Notes: a model not told the origin generated them from the letters alone. Positions 1-14,306 are shown, counted from the stretch's first letter. The stretch: 64,000 nt of DNA from Rallus limicola (GCA_022605955.1 JAKCOZ010000005.1:28160450-28224449), one strand, 5' to 3'. Numbers and translations: made by a program.

Positions 1-2353
1 TACTAAAAATTATTTAAAGTTAACTGTGTGTGTGTTTGCATGCTCTGATTCTCTGCTAAGCTAGAGGGAAAATAATTCTTACAGCAAAAGAAATCTCAGC
101 AGATTTTAAAGACAAACCATCGAGGAAGTCATAAGGGGAAAAAAGCACGCCACTCTTTACTTCTTTACTGTGAATTGTGTCTTGAATTCGGCACTTAGAC
201 TAGAAGATCCTTCCCTGCCAAGGAGCACCATCTATAAGAAAACATTGCCTTGTACAAGTTGAATCAAGGCCATTTCTATGGCTGTAAGTTCAGAGAAAAG
301 TTTAAGGAATCATCTCCAGCTCAGTCTTCTATTATAGGCCAAATGGAAAATGCCTTTCTTGTGCTAAACTTCTGACATCATTATCAGATGTATTAGTTTG
401 ATCACTTGAGTAACTGATTATTGAAATTAATATAATTAACTGAGTTACTACTTCTTGGTTGTGAATTCAATTTTTTTACTACACTATTTTATTGATAAAT
501 GAACACAAAGCAGATGGTCTGTATATGCAAAAATGTGAGTTGTGAAAAGTGCAATCTGTGGTTTTATTCTCATAAATGTTTAATGATTTCTTTGATCCAT
601 ATTTGAAAAGTCATATAATTGCAGGAACGGATATATAGGAGGTATTTTATATATATAAAATGGTTTATTGAATGACACAATTTGATAGTAAAAAATATAC
701 CAGATAGATACACTTTAAAATATTAATGAAGTGTATTGTAAAACCCAAAACTTGTAATATGTGACCAAATCTTTAATAAATGATAAATAGGTTTACAAAA
801 ATGGTCTTAGGCCTTAATAATCTTACTGTTTTAATTGAATTGGAGCCCTCTTGTGCAGGTCAGCTCTGTATTGCAACTGAATGAACCACAATAATGCAGT
901 AGCATTTGATCTTTTACCCATATATTTTGTCAGCTAAACAGAAAGGACTTTGAAATTGATTTACATGGAACTGATATCTTCAGTCTACATAGGAAAATGA
1001 GTGATTATATTGCTGCTTGTGATAGTGACTCTTGCATTTAGTTCTGGGCTTTTCAAAGTGTTTCCTGTAATAATATATATATTTATAGATATATTTACAC
1101 ATAAGTGTGTTTATAAATATACATACGTACAAATATTTTCCCTAGTTCTTCTCTTTAAATTTGCAATGGAAGAGCATCCCTTAGTAACATGTTTCAGAAA
1201 CCATGTCTGTATGACATAACATATGACTATACCCTCTCAAAAATTAGCAGAGTTGATTTGGAAGGGCAAACATGTAATGTCAGAAATATCATGGAGATAT
1301 TTTGCTGAGACAAAAGGTATTTTGTAGCATGTACCTAAGACAGAAGCTAATTCCCAATTTAGTCTTCTATTCAAGGGAAAACCTCTGAACTTTGGAATTC
1401 TGAGAAAGGATTTGAACCAGAGTGGTTTTAGAGTTAATGTGAAATACTCTTCTGTCTGTGTATAGTCTTCAGATACATCACATACTGCTAAGAGTGTAAA
1501 AGGTACCCAGAGTCATGTAGGGAATGGGTTTAAAATGTTTGGTGTCATAATCTGCATTTTAATGACTGCAGCAATAGTTTTGTAGGCTTTTCCTTTCTGA
1601 TCAAACAAAACAACAGCTGTAGTCATCAACTGGAGGGAAAAATTTGCTTCTGCCCTTTTATTTCAAAAGAGAGACTATGAATTCTGCCCATTTTATTGGC
1701 ACCTGACAGTAATTGGAAACTACCTTCTGACCTTAGTTTTGCAAATAGATGCCATATGAAATTATCAGGAATAGTTTTTCTTCTGCCAAAAAGCATATGA
1801 AAGGTTCCTTTGCTCATTCTGTCTCTCTATATATTATACGAAAAAAATATATTGCATTTAGCTTGCTAAATGACTATTTATTTTATAAGTCATAATAAAA
1901 GATTCTTAAAAATAATTTTATAATAAATAAACAGAGATGGTGATTGTGCAAACTCCAAATAGGGTCATGTGGTGACAGAGAGACAGTGGATGCTATTAAA
2001 AGCTTGACATTTATCACTCACACTGGTTTAATTTGTCATGGTATTTGTGGCATTCGCCAGTCTAAGTATAGAGAATGCCACAAATACCATAGAACAGATA
2101 AATGCTGCTGTGCAAAAACCAGCATACTACTGGTGGTGTTTTGCTAATCTCACAGCACTCTGTGTTCTGGAAACGCAGTTGCAGGTGCTATTGGATTGGA
2201 CTTTCTCATTATGTAAAGGAAAGAAAAACATTTGTTATGCTTTTCTTTTCCTTTATCTTATCTGGTTGGATCAAAGGGCCTTTTGTATAGGAAATATTTC
2301 TGCACGTCTGTTTGTAGCCTCCAAAGTGATGGAGACCCTATCAGAGTGTCCTA
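1..2353. other. AT-rich intergenic DNA
   Basis: No gene, RNA gene or dated repeat is recognised apart from the hairpin at 2038-2090. Open frames here (up to 135 codons, 2038-2445, which runs into the CR1 tail) show no domain and are taken as chance. Confidence 0.7.
2038..2090. repeat. Perfect 18-bp inverted repeat with 17-base loop
   Basis: The left arm 2038-2055 (ATGGTATTTGTGGCATTC) is exactly complementary to the right arm 2073-2090. Further out, CATTTATC (near 2008-2015) pairs with GATAAATG (2096-2103) after an uneven gap. It could be a small palindromic transposon relic or a transcribed hairpin; nothing in the window decides. Confidence 0.85.
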
Positions 2354-2508
2354 AATCACAGAATCACAGAATGATAGGGGTTGGAAGTGACCTCAAAAGA
2401 TCATCTAGTCCAACCCACCTGCCAGAGCAGGATCACCTAGATTAGGTCAGACAAGAACATGTCTAGGTGCGTTTTCCACAAAAGGAGACTCCACAACCTC
2501 GCTGGGCT
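2354..2508 (-). mobile_element. CR1 LINE 3' fragment
   Basis: Reading + to -, the piece starts with the inverted CR1 3' terminal repeat (AATCACAGAATCACAGAAT). It continues through GGTTGGAAGTGACC, GTCCAACC and GACTCCACAACCTC, all typical of the CR1 3' end. Only about 155 bp remain, a usual 5' truncation. No coding capacity. Confidence 0.9.
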
Positions 2509-4269
2509 AATAAAGCTAATAAAAAAAAGATCATGGCATGTTGTTCACACAGACAAAATGGAGTCTGACCAGTACGTGAAGGTTAGAAAATGTGAAAAAT
2601 GTGCTATGGGACAAACAATTCACTGTGCCAGTCTTGTTGGAAAACATGGCTTTTCAAGCAGAAAGTTGTTCTCTAGGACATAATTTAAGAGCTGTAGAGC
2701 TCTGTTTAAATCTTGAAAGACAGAACAGACATAATCAATCACATTGTACACTCACTCCAAGACACACAGAAAAATCATAAACTATTTTCTTTGCAGAAAA
2801 GTCATTAAGATAGCAAAGTGCATAATGGTACTATTTTTGTCTTCACCTAATAAAGCAACGTGAATGATGGTAGAGGTGATAAAGGCATTGCCGTTGTCTT
2901 ATAGTGTTGGGTTTTTGGAGTCTAGTCACTCAAATCCTATTTGTATCTGAGAAAAATAATTGTTTCCTGACTTCTCCAGGTTCACAGTATGAGCATGAAA
3001 TGGGCAGCTGCTCTCAGGTCAACATGTGTATTTCTGTCCCTGCCTGACTGGAGGAGGTGCTGTGGTGCTAAAGCACTGATTCTCATAATTATTCAGTTGT
3101 GTAAAGAGTCTTTTGCTACAGCTTAAGGAAGTGGAGCACAAAGACTTCCACTGTAGTGTTGACCAAGTCCTTCATCACTGCATTGTGCACTTGAGACCTT
3201 AATGGGATTCTACCCTTGTAGGACAGACCTAAACCTAGAGTTAGATAATTTCCCTGCTATGGAGCTGTTGAGCTGTTTCATTATCTCTCAAGTTTTTGAA
3301 TGCATCTGATTACAGCAGATGGCACTGAAGAGTATATAATTAAATCTATGGACTACGGACAAAATGTATTACAATTCAGTCCCATGGTCTGTCTTTGACA
3401 TAACTCTTCACATACATTTGGCATACACTCTCTCCCAAATTCCTTCCTCTTTCTATGAACACAATTTGCCTAGTGAAAGCAATGGAGGGATATATACTGG
3501 AAAAGGAAGGTACTATATCCACCTTCAGTCATTTCTATAATTAAAATTTAACCAAATTGTAGGTAAGTTGATCTCTTTAAAAATCTCTTGAAGAGCAGAA
3601 TACATTTTTCTTCAGAAAGTATTATTTTGGAGTAGAGGAGTAGAACTTCAGATATGACTTAAATGTAAAACAAAATTATGCACTGTGTACTTAGGGTGAT
3701 AAAAATAATAAAAAAATAAAAGGCCAAATTCTCAGCTCAGTTTAATCAGAATATTAGTCTTGTTTTTAGCCAGTGATATTTGTAGGAATGTCAACAGTAA
3801 ATGAGGTTATGGCTTTTTTTCCTAAATATTTTTTTTTTCTTAAGATGCTGTAAGTTTCCCATGAATGCTTCTAATTAAACATTGGATATAGTGGCTAAAA
3901 AGGGTCACATGGAGACATTTGAGCTAGATTCTAGTGCAACTTCTTGCAGGCACTGAGAGTTAACTTAAATGCTGGTGCGTGGAGCTTTCGAATTGTTTAT
4001 TATGCCCACCGAAATGTTGGAGGTTTTGTGTCTTAAAAGCAGCTGTATACCTGTGAATGAAAATGAAAAAATATTTTATTTAATTTATTTGATATATTTA
4101 TTTGATGTTTTTCTCTGACCAAGACTCCCAGTGAAAAGAAAGAATAGCTCTTATGTCAAAACCAATGTCTTGCTTTCCACTGTACACTGTACCTTCTTTT
4201 CCCAACATCATATCAAAATCTGAAGAAAACCACATTATTGGGAAATGATAATCACAAGAGGAACGACCT
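2509..4269. other. Intergenic DNA, nothing recognised
   Basis: Only short A/T runs are seen. Confidence 0.65.
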
Positions 4270-4842
4270 TGTTTCTGTGGTTTAGTCCTGGCTGGCAACT
4301 AAGCAGCATACAGCCTCTTACTCACCCCCTTGTGTCAGGACATGGAGAGAATTGGAAGAGTAAAAGTAAGAAAACTTATGGGTTGAGATAAAGGTAGTTT
4401 TGCACAAGCAAAGCAAAATAAGGAATTCATTCCCCACTTCCCATGGGCAGGCAACTGTTCAGCCATCCCCAGGAAAGCATGGCTCCATCACATGTAAAGG
4501 TTACTTGCAAAGACAAACGCCATGACTCTGAATGCTGCTTGCCCCCCTATTCTTACTCTTCCCCAAGCCCCTTATAAGCTGTCACATGGTATGGAATATC
4601 CCTTTTGTCTGTTGGCGTCAGCCATTCTGGCTGTGTCCCCTCCCAACTCCTTGTGCATCCTCCATCCTACTTACTGATGGGGGGTGTGAGAAGCAGAAAA
4701 GACCTTGGCCCTGTGTGAAGTGCTCAGCAATAACAAAAGCCAGCCCTGTATTATCAACACTATTTCCAACACAAATCCGAAACACAGCCCTGTACTAGCG
4801 ACTATGAAGATAATTTACCCTACCTCAGCTGAAACTGAAACA
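4270..4842 (-). mobile_element. Solo LTR of avian endogenous retrovirus type
   Basis: The block has the structure of a widespread avian LTR in reverse. On the minus strand it opens TGTTTCAGTTTCAG at 4842, has a TATA-like TTATAA (4573-4578) and ends near 4270 with CTAAACCAC plus AGAAACA, giving imperfect inverted ends. It resembles the LTR at 49832-50417 in its first 250 bp. No clear target-site duplication is seen (GACCT before, CTTAT after), so the ends are approximate or the duplication has decayed. No retroviral genes adjoin it. Confidence 0.75.
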
Positions 4843-7305
4843 CTTATAAAAAGGGAAACTCAGTTCCTGTTGCCTGCTTGAGGGATGTTTCTATCATCAC
4901 GGGACAGGCAGGGGGTGTGCTACCCAATTTAATCTAGTTTGTTGGTCATACTGTCTTCCCCAGTGAAACAGGCTGTATTAAGTGTATTAAGTGTATTTTC
5001 CATTCAACAGAAGCTCTGCCCGCACAGTACGTGTGAGTCATCCACCTGTCTAGTTGGTGTTCTTTGGATTAATTGATCTATCTTTGAGCTCATGTTTTCT
5101 CTCATGCCTTGTTTGTCTTTGTGGCAGTCATATTTGGTTTTCACACATTCACTTTTGCTGTACGTACCACCTTCAAGCCCAAGGAACAGTTAGCACTGAC
5201 ATTTCAGGTAGCATGACACTGGACTTTGATAACTAGTTGGTGTAGTTAAACTAAATATGCTTCACAAATATTAATTAAAGCCCTGTGGTGACTTGGCTGT
5301 CCTTCCTTTTCTCTCCCTCACTGCACATGCTTTCCTGTAAGCCTTTTTTCTTTACAACACAATTTCTGCCTCAAAGCAGATCCTTCACTCCAAGGAATTA
5401 TATGAAATAATGAAATGCATCAAAAAACACTAATGAAACAAATCAGGACAATAATTTATCCCCATCTTTTTGACATGTTCCTTATTCGCATAGTGATATA
5501 TGTGATCATCAGAAAATATTTCAAGTTATTTGCCTGGTTTTTGTCTACTGGAACTATAGGATGGATATACTTCTACAGTGAAATCAGGGCTTGAAATCTA
5601 CTGATTTCTATTCCTCAGTGTCAGAAGAGTTCTGGTTTTGAGAAAACACTGGATATCTGTGTCTCAATGTGAGGCCTTGCAACTCCCATCTGAGAGTGCT
5701 CTGTCTGTGTGCAATTTTCATCTGCTTTATCCATGTCAAAATCCTTATTAAATCTCAAGCTTGGGGACCCTGGTCCTTCTGTTTCATTGACTCGCTGTAA
5801 CCCATCCTTTCTTTCTAGGCAGAGTGGAGCTTCTCTAATAAGACAGGTTCTCCGTACACTTGTTCTTAGAAGTCTCCACAAGAAAGGCTGTGTTTCACTG
5901 TGGCTCTGGGCTGAAGAAGGAAAATGCAGTAAATCAGAATGGGGAAAGGGAAGTTTACTGTTCTGTGTCAGTTTACACTCAGCCTGAGTAAGTCTGCTCT
6001 GAGGAAGTTGTGTATGGAATGGAGATATTCTGGAGGTGTAACTGAAGAAAATAAAATCCTGCATTTTATTGTTTGACCAGCAGGTACAGACAGCCTGAAA
6101 AACAGAAAATGTTGATAAAATCCATTGTAGTACTGGCAGAAAATCTGATGAGTTGATACAAAATAATAGTTGATAAAATTGTATGCATAAATTATTTACC
6201 CACTTGCATGTAAGTGTAAATATATGACACTGTTCTCACTCTGGTGTAGTCTTTGAAGTTAACTTGATGAACATTTCAAGTGGCAAATTCTATGGTTCAG
6301 GGTCTGCATTAGGTGTTCAGCCCTGCAAGAGGTGGGCAATGGAGCCTTTTGGTTTCCCATTGTTCCTTGGCTAGGAGTGGAGCTGGGCAAGCACCAGCAG
6401 GAAAGGTACCCAGGGGTGACCCAAACAGTGGCTTGGTGCTTCTGTTAGTGTGAACCAGCCTGCTGATGCCAAGCTCCTGGACCTCCATGGAATGCTGTAA
6501 AGGAGATGTGGATAGGGTAAAGGAAGGTACATCTTTCCACTCTGTTTCCAACTTAGTTGGATAGAGCTTTAGATTAAGGAAATCATTGACCAAGGTACCA
6601 TGGAAATTCTTTTTTCCCTATAAGTCACTGATACTTTGGTTATGTTTCTCACAGGAAAGCAGTCCCCAGTTTCTTACAGGAAAGTGTGAAAGAGGTCGCA
6701 AACAGCTATGAAACAGTGTTTCTAAATCTAAAATACAAAGTAAGTATCTGATTAAAATGAGGACAGATTTGCATAGCAAGTGTGCAAATCAATGCAGCCC
6801 TTGAGCAACCCTGACCTATGTGAGAAATTACGTGGGCTTCACTGATAACTAGAAAAATAAACTGTAACTTCCTGTACCATAGCAACTTAACAGCAAATCA
6901 GCAAATAATGCTGATTTGTCTTTTTCGTAAGAGCACAGAAATAAATCATGCACAACTGTAGGTGTTCTACAATGTCTTATGAATGATTGAATGTATCTTT
7001 TTTTCTCTTGCTGTGTCACAAATTCTTTCCTGCATCATAGTAAAAAATACATGATCTATAACAGATTCTGGAAAACACAGTTATTAATTGAGGATTCATA
7101 ATACAAAAATTGTTACAAAACCTATAGGTAACTAAATTTTTGGTGGGAGAAAACAAATTGAGTTTCATAATCACAGCTTTATAAAATTCAGGGCTTTTGA
7201 TTCATAGAAAATTTTTATATTCTAAATTTGATTTTCCTCTATTTTGGAACAGAAACATTACAAAAATTTAATTAAATGCTCATCCTGGAAAACCTTTTGC
7301 TTAGG

Positions 7306-7361
7306 AAAGAGTAACAAATACTGCTCTGAAAACAAAGAGTAACAAATACGGATCTGAAAAC
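7306..7361 (+). repeat. 28-bp tandem duplication
   Basis: Two adjacent 28-bp copies (AAAGAGTAACAAATAC, then TGCT or GGAT, then CTGAAAAC) differ at two positions. This looks like a recent local duplication. Confidence 0.9.
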
Positions 7362-8236
7362 AAAGCATGCTCTGCAGCACTGAGCAGAGGTTGTTTGTTA
7401 AAAACAGTTGTGGAGCTCACAAAAATGCCAGTTCAAATCACCACCTGTGAAACTCCAGGACTGCATGATTGGGATGGGCCTGGGAAACTATTCTGGGTTT
7501 ATGAATCGGTATTTTCTAGCAAAATTGTGCAGGCTTATGGACTGGACTAAATACTTTAGACTAATAAAATCACACTTTTGCATGTTTATAAAATTAACAA
7601 TTACTTGAAGACTTTTTTTTTTTTAATAAGCCATGAAATCTTCAAAATACATGAGATTCTTCTCTCAAACCCATTACTGTATATTCTTGATCCTCATGTA
7701 CTGTCACTGGAAAGATAACTCAGTATCTTTTACCTAGGGCCTCACCTGGGACAAAGTCTAAAATCACATGAAATTTAAATATATTATCCCCACAAAGGTC
7801 ATTTAAATCACTTTTGTAATCTTACATACTGGGCTTCCTAGAGAATGGGTTTTCCTATGGAATTATTTATTAAATGTTATTTCATATTTCTTTTTGCAGT
7901 CTGTCAACAAATAGACACTAATTATAAAACACACACATAAATACATGCACTTGCATACACCTGCATATGTGTATGTATACATTTATATCTTATATACCTG
8001 TAGTGGATTTCCTACAAAATATATTGCAAATGTTTTTATTGCAAATGTAGAATTTTTGAGTGACAGCAGGATTAAAAAAACTCTGCATTTCTTACTGGGC
8101 TCCTGCTTTTCACTCCTGTTCACTGACATAGTTTACTTTCAAATCAATCATTTCACTGCCCTAGTTATTTCAAGGGATTGTTTCAGCCTGGCCTCTGAAG
8201 GGATGCTTTAATGTGATGTGAATTCCCTTCTGAGGC

Positions 8237-8259
8237 GGGAGAGATGGGGAGGGAGGGGG
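8237..8259 (+). other. Potential G-quadruplex in a purine-rich stretch
   Basis: Four G runs (GGG, GGGG, GGG, GGGGG) separated by loops of 6, 1 and 1 bases fit the simple G-quadruplex rule. They sit in a longer G/A stretch (8232-8277). There is no gene nearby. Confidence 0.55.
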
Positions 8260-10251
8260 ACGAGGAGAGTGAGGGGCACCAGGAATACTGCAGACATATG
8301 GTGGTGTAACAATCAAAACAAAGAAAAGCAACTCTGCCGTGAATCACGTCACTGCCCTGAAAGCAGCTGGGAGTATAGGGATTCAGCATTTGGATGAAGA
8401 CAAATGTAGACAAGGCAAAGCAAAGCAGTAGGTCTGAAAAAAAATGCTTGATGTAATGCATTCATACTGAAATACTGAAGCATGATTTATCTTTTTTTTT
8501 TTTCCTAAAGGGTACAAGAAGCACCAAAATGCCGCTTAGCACTCCAATGTAGAGGACTCTTTTCTTATTATTTAATCTTATTTTTTGGTCTTCTTGGTGC
8601 TCTGAAGCATTCAGTAACTTTCTCATCATTACTATTCCATATTAGAGATTAAAAAATGTTCCAGTGTAAATAAGATTTTTAGGATTTTAAAATTTTTGCT
8701 CCACTAAAGTCAGTGGAAGTTGCCATTAGTACCACAAAAATTGACTACCAAGGGATGGGAATGTAATTATATACATGGAGAATAAATTTATATTATGTTT
8801 TAAAAAATATATTATCATTAAATCGAATTGTTTCTTCTGATTACTGTTTACAACTGCTTTTGTTTTATAAGGAAAAGAGGAAAATAAGGTTTGTCAAACT
8901 GAGTATCACCAATATTCAGCATTGGTTCTTGCAAAGTGGCTGCATGATTTCCTGGTATTTTTACCATAATGCACTTACCAGTTATACAGGAATTTGGAAA
9001 ACATATTTTAGAAAGAAGACTCTAGGAAAAAAAAAATCAAGTTTTAATGCAAGAAAGATGATTTTCATTCCCACACTGATTTCATTATTGTCTTAGTACT
9101 CGCATATTTCTTTGCATCTCTACAATGTGTATAGTAGGTAATAAATGTGATTATGTGGAACCCTTCCTACTCTTTCTTGCCCAAGGTATTTTTGAAAGGA
9201 TCTTTCTCTAGTGAGTATGGAACCTTAAAGTACAGTGGGAATCCATATAAGATTTGCTCATGAATTTACACACAAGGAATCATGCTCCATGAAGCTGCAT
9301 TAATGGGTGCTTCAGCAGAATGTGCATGGTCTTTTGAGACTGGTGAAAGACAAAAAGGAACATCAAGAGACTGGCAGCACACAATCCAGCCCCTGGAATA
9401 TTTTACTACTTTTGTACTTCTTGCCAGAGTCTGTCAATTCATAAGAGCTTCATTGACTCAATGAAGTTTTCCTTCCAGCTGCAGCCTGTCTGCAGATAAA
9501 TTGAAGTTTACTCTCAGGAGTTTGCAAGACATGCAGATCCTGCTGCGCTGGGAGCTGTAAATACACCAGAAGTATATGCAACTGTGTCTCAACATATATG
9601 TTCAAATTATCTCCAAGGAAATTGGTTTGAGTTGTTAATTTGTGCATTAGAAGGTCCTTGTGGACAATTATAATTAAAAATACAATAATTAAAATTTGTT
9701 TTCTACATAAAGCAGTTGCATTTAGATATTTTAAATTCTCTTTGTTCAAAACACTGTAGAATATCTACTTAATAGCTTCCCCCCTCGTGAATATTTCTAA
9801 TACTCCCCCCCTGGCAAGAATGCTTAAGGAAATTTGACATTACTCCTTCTTTATGATAGCTTTCATTGATTTGCCAAAAACCTTTCGATTTATAGTAATA
9901 CTCAGTTGTAAATATGAACCCATGATAGAGTTTAATATGATAGTTAGGGCAACTGAGTATTTTGTCTGTGCATTATGGAAAGACCTGAGTTCTGTGCACT
10001 TGACACCTTGCTATTCTCAAGCACGAAGAGTATAAACACAGGCTGTATTCCCCCTTCACAAGAAGGAACTCAAGTGCTCACCCTGTTGTTGACAGCTGTG
10101 CCACAGATGCTGTGACGAGTGTGCTACCTGTTTCTTGGCAGCAAAATGATGCTGTTCTTGAAAGGTTCTCATGTGAAGGGCTGGGATCATTAGTTCATCG
10201 TACCTTTTGGGTCGTCTTTACTTTTCAAGAGTAGGAAAAATACACTTTCTG

Positions 10252-10285
10252 TGGAGTTTTCTTTTCACTGGAGTTTTCTTTTGAA
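10252..10285 (+). repeat. 17-bp tandem duplication
   Basis: TGGAGTTTTCTTTT occurs twice, 17 bp apart, each followed by a short variable triplet. Confidence 0.7.
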
Positions 10286-12901
10286 GGAATTTTATCTAAA
10301 AAAAACCTGAACCCACCACAGAGAGGGTTTTCTTATTACGATGCACATAGCAGCCGACTGCAGCTGGGATTGTACTCATACAGCGAGGGGAGAAATACGC
10401 GCAAATGCTCATTTTAATGAGAGAGAAAGTGTAGGTGGAAGCAGATGACCTAGATGATTTTATGAATAAAAGATATAATCTGATGTAATCATTTCATTAA
10501 TACACACATGGCACCAAATGAAAACAGAGCATAGCAGATGGCTATGAGAGGTCTTAAAAAGGCATTTTCAGTTTAGTAGCTAATGACTTAGATTTCACAG
10601 ACTACACAAAATACTATCAGAAAGGAAGCACTTGTCAGTCTTCCAAAGAAAGTTCTATGGCCTTATGAAAGTAATGCTGAAAAAACTCTTTTTTCTTGTG
10701 GTACTAGCTAGAAAATGCAGTCACAAAGCAGATAAGGGGTAATACGTTTCACAAAAGCTTCTAAATTAAACCCTCATTATTTTCCTTAGTAATAGCTTAC
10801 AATTTTTAATTAAAAGCATATTCTTTGCTCCTAGTTTGCTGCAACCGGTGGAAACCGTGCTTTATAATTTTATAGTGTTTTATTATTTTATAGTAATGGA
10901 ATATTATATGAAATTTGTCATGCAGTTTTGGAATCTAAATATGACCTTTATTTATCTGCTGTAATTAATGATCCATTGAGAGCAACTGCAAAAAAATTAT
11001 TAAAAAAATCAAGAGAGGTTGTTGGTAAAGCCCTAAAAATATATAGAATTATTTTAAAATAAAATCATTGGAATAAACTTGGGCTCAATATATATATTTT
11101 AATAGGAGGTAGTATGTGGGGAAACTGTGTGTAAGATACAGATTCTTTTTTACATTAGGTGACCTCAGCATATAAAATAATGAAGCTGGGAAATACTGTG
11201 GTTTGGCTCACTGTCTGATAGTGGGCATGGCACTACCGATGTGGCTACTTTATCATGCCATCCAGTCATGTCGTCCACATGCAGGCTGCAGGGGGTCTGA
11301 CAGGACAGCCAAATGTGTCAGCTCTGCTGTCAGTGTGATATGCTCCCTGCTTGAGGAATGTGGAACCTGTGAGATTTGGCTGCTCTCCGGACCCTTTACA
11401 AAACCAGATCAGGGCAAAAGAGCTAAATTTCTTAGAGAGAATCTGTCCAACAGCTTCTTAGAGACAGATTAACCTCAGTTTGGCATCAAACTGAGGACAC
11501 ATACAGGCTCATTCTTCAGACCTAATCCATGATCAGCTCAGTCTATATTATTTTATCATGAATTAATATTGTGGCACTGGCATCTTTGAATAGACTCAGA
11601 CTCTCAAGTTTTCTTTTTTGCTTGTTTGAGCTCCTATTAGGAACAACAGAGTTTATACTGATTTTTTCCCATAGAGGCATACTCTTCCTCTTCTAATGCC
11701 AAACCAAACAAACAAAAATACACCCTCCCACCCAAAAGCTTGTATGTGGAGTGAGAAGCTGATTTTGTCTCCTTTGTATGCAACAGACAGAAATTATTGA
11801 ACAGGACAGCCCTGGTCCTGCTGCAAACTGGTATAGCTGCTTCATTAGGAAATGGTTCTTTGTAAGCCGGGAGACATAAAGCTTTGATAATCCTAAATGC
11901 TTGTGAATGAAAAGTAGGCATGGTTTTCTGATGTGAATACTGCTCACTGTGCAGTATACATCCACGGCACTCTTGGCAGGTTGCTGTTCTGCAAATCCTG
12001 GCTTTGCCACAGGCTGAAGCATTCAGGGGAATGGTGTAAAACCCAAGATGAACCTTTAGAAGCTGAAAATCTTCTTATGTCTACAACTCTCTCTTACAAT
12101 CGTGACTATACATAGTCTGAGTGCTTTGTGTTTTAGACAATTTGTCAGGGAAGTCCACATGTTGCTGTTACACGTAATGGGTAATGGAAATGCAAAAATT
12201 ACATTCTTCATACACTTTTCATTGTTGCACTAAGCACTCGGGGAACATCACATTGATTCTTATTGCTTCTGTTTTTGACAAGTCAGGGCTCAAATTAAGG
12301 ACATCAATTCATAGTTCTAGAAATTGTGAATGTAAGTTTGAGATGTATCAAACTCCTTTGAGTTTTCCAGTCATTTAAAATGCTTTAGCATCATGAAAGA
12401 GACTCTCACATTATTTATTTTTTCCCCTGAACTCACTAAGGTCTGAAGCTTGGTAAACTTTCTTAAGTCTAAGGCCACGCATCCTACATGTGCATATAGT
12501 TGGGAGGTGTGTGCATGTCTGAGTATTTGAGGCTACTGTTAAAAAAGGAGAGGTCATATATTTCAGAATGAGATGCAGCTCCTCTAAGAGCAGGCCTGAA
12601 AGTGTTTAACTTTTAACCATATTTAAATAAAAAGTAATTTCATAACAGTGTTTATATGTTTGTAGCATTCATTCATGATATTTCTCCTCCATGTCTCCAC
12701 AGCTGGGCTGTCAGTCATAACTAGAACTCATCACACAGAGCAAACACTGATTAACAATTCATTAGTAGGCTAGTGTATGATATGATCAGAATTAAATTCC
12801 CTCTTATTTACTGTTCCTAAAAGCTCATATAAGTGGGTTTTCTATCCCAGTGCTAGAGTATAGCTTTCCCCTATATTCTTATATTGGTCTATGAACCAAA
12901 G

Positions 12902-12923
12902 TCTCCTCTCCTCTCCTCTCCTC
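12902..12923 (+). repeat. (CTCTC)n short tandem repeat
   Basis: About four pyrimidine pentamers in tandem. No gene adjoins them. Confidence 0.85.
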
Positions 12924-14306
12924 AGTAATTTCAATCATGAGCTTTCCCCCTCTGTTTGGTTTGCTAAATAGGATTATGATCATTAGCTTCTTAGCATATT
13001 CTCTGCCCTCTCTCCTTCTATACATCTTTTACTGCTTCCTTCACTGCTGTCATTTCTTCTGTTTTCCTGATCTGTCTCCAAACAGATACTTTGGTGCCCA
13101 TATGAAGCACAAGTTGTCAGGGTAGTTGGATACCTCTTAGAAGAAAAAGAACTTGTATTTTTAGTTACAGTGCTGTTGCAGCAGGAGGTTCTGCAAGCTA
13201 CAGGCAAAAACCCCAAATGCATGAATTGTAAGAATCAACATTCAAGAAGAATTCAGTCAGATTTTAAGGAAAAACAGTTCCTAACAGTGTGGGAAGGAAA
13301 CAATCTGATTATTGAATGTTCTTCACAGACCCTTGATTGGGAAGGAAGAAAAATCTGCCAATTTCTGTGCAGAGGTATTCATTGATGTTGTCTTATTTGA
13401 TACTTTTCCTAATTCAAAGATTTGGGGATCCAATCAGGCAACTGACCCACTATCATGTGAATCAGAGACCATCTGCACACTCCAAATGAAAAAACAACAA
13501 ACCTTGGTGTGTCTAAGACACACATATGTCCTCTGCACAGCTGAAGCATGGTCTCATCTATTCAGAAAACACTTAGCATCATTAATACAACATGGAATTG
13601 GTTCATGAGAGAGCTGCAAAGAAAACTACACTGTTTACAATGGCCTGACCAGTTCTGCATTGGAAAGGGGCTGATTTCACTGAGTTTGGCAATAGGACAA
13701 TTATGACCCAACTGACTAGAATTTTTCTTATGTTGCTTTTTTGATGAGATTAGTAGAGCAAAAAGAACAGCAGGTATGAAGCTATACTTGATCTTTATGG
13801 AAATATACAGAATACATTTTATGCTTCCCCATCAGAGAACAGTCAATTCCAATTGGTGTGAATGTTCTGTGTGGAACTGTTTGGTGGTGTCTCAGGTACA
13901 GTCTCTAAGGGTACCTGTAAAATAAACCACAAAAAATAATAAAAGCTGTATAAGAGTTTATGGGAATAAAATATGTAAACTGATTATAATGCAGGGATTT
14001 GATAAAGATATTTTATTCTTGCACTGTTAAGAGATGCTTTGTGTGAAGGTTTGGTGTCTTTCCTAGCATAAATCCGACCTCAGTCTCAGAATCCTCTGAA
14101 ATGGCTATATATACATCTAATTTCTCTTTAGGGATTTTTATATCTGTAATCAGGGGAGAATAAAGATGCAGTTTCAAGGCCAATACCTTCCAAGGGTAAG
14201 CAGTTCTAGCAAGTAAGGTTATTGCTATATGACTCCGCTGTCTTGTGAGCGGCTTAAAACCCAGTCAAGCTCTGGGAGAAAATCAAAGCCTAGCAACCCC
14301 AGGGAA

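Larger units (their letters stand above)
4843..14279. other. GJD2 upstream intergenic DNA
   Basis: No intact gene. It holds the small repeats listed at 7306, 8237, 10252 and 12902, and a candidate regulatory patch at about 10335-10520. The 147-codon minus-strand frame at 5621-6064 has no recognisable domain and is taken as chance. In other vertebrates ACTC1 lies upstream of GJD2 in the same orientation; no actin exon is visible here, so it should lie to the left of this window. Confidence 0.65.

Noticed and set aside
5621..6064. 147-codon minus-strand frame
   Set aside because: No domain, no start context and no splice or promoter signal. The opposite strand is also open, so chance is more likely.
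1..14279. Search for ACTC1, the expected upstream neighbour of GJD2
   Set aside because: No actin-like exon was seen in this interval, so it probably lies outside the window.
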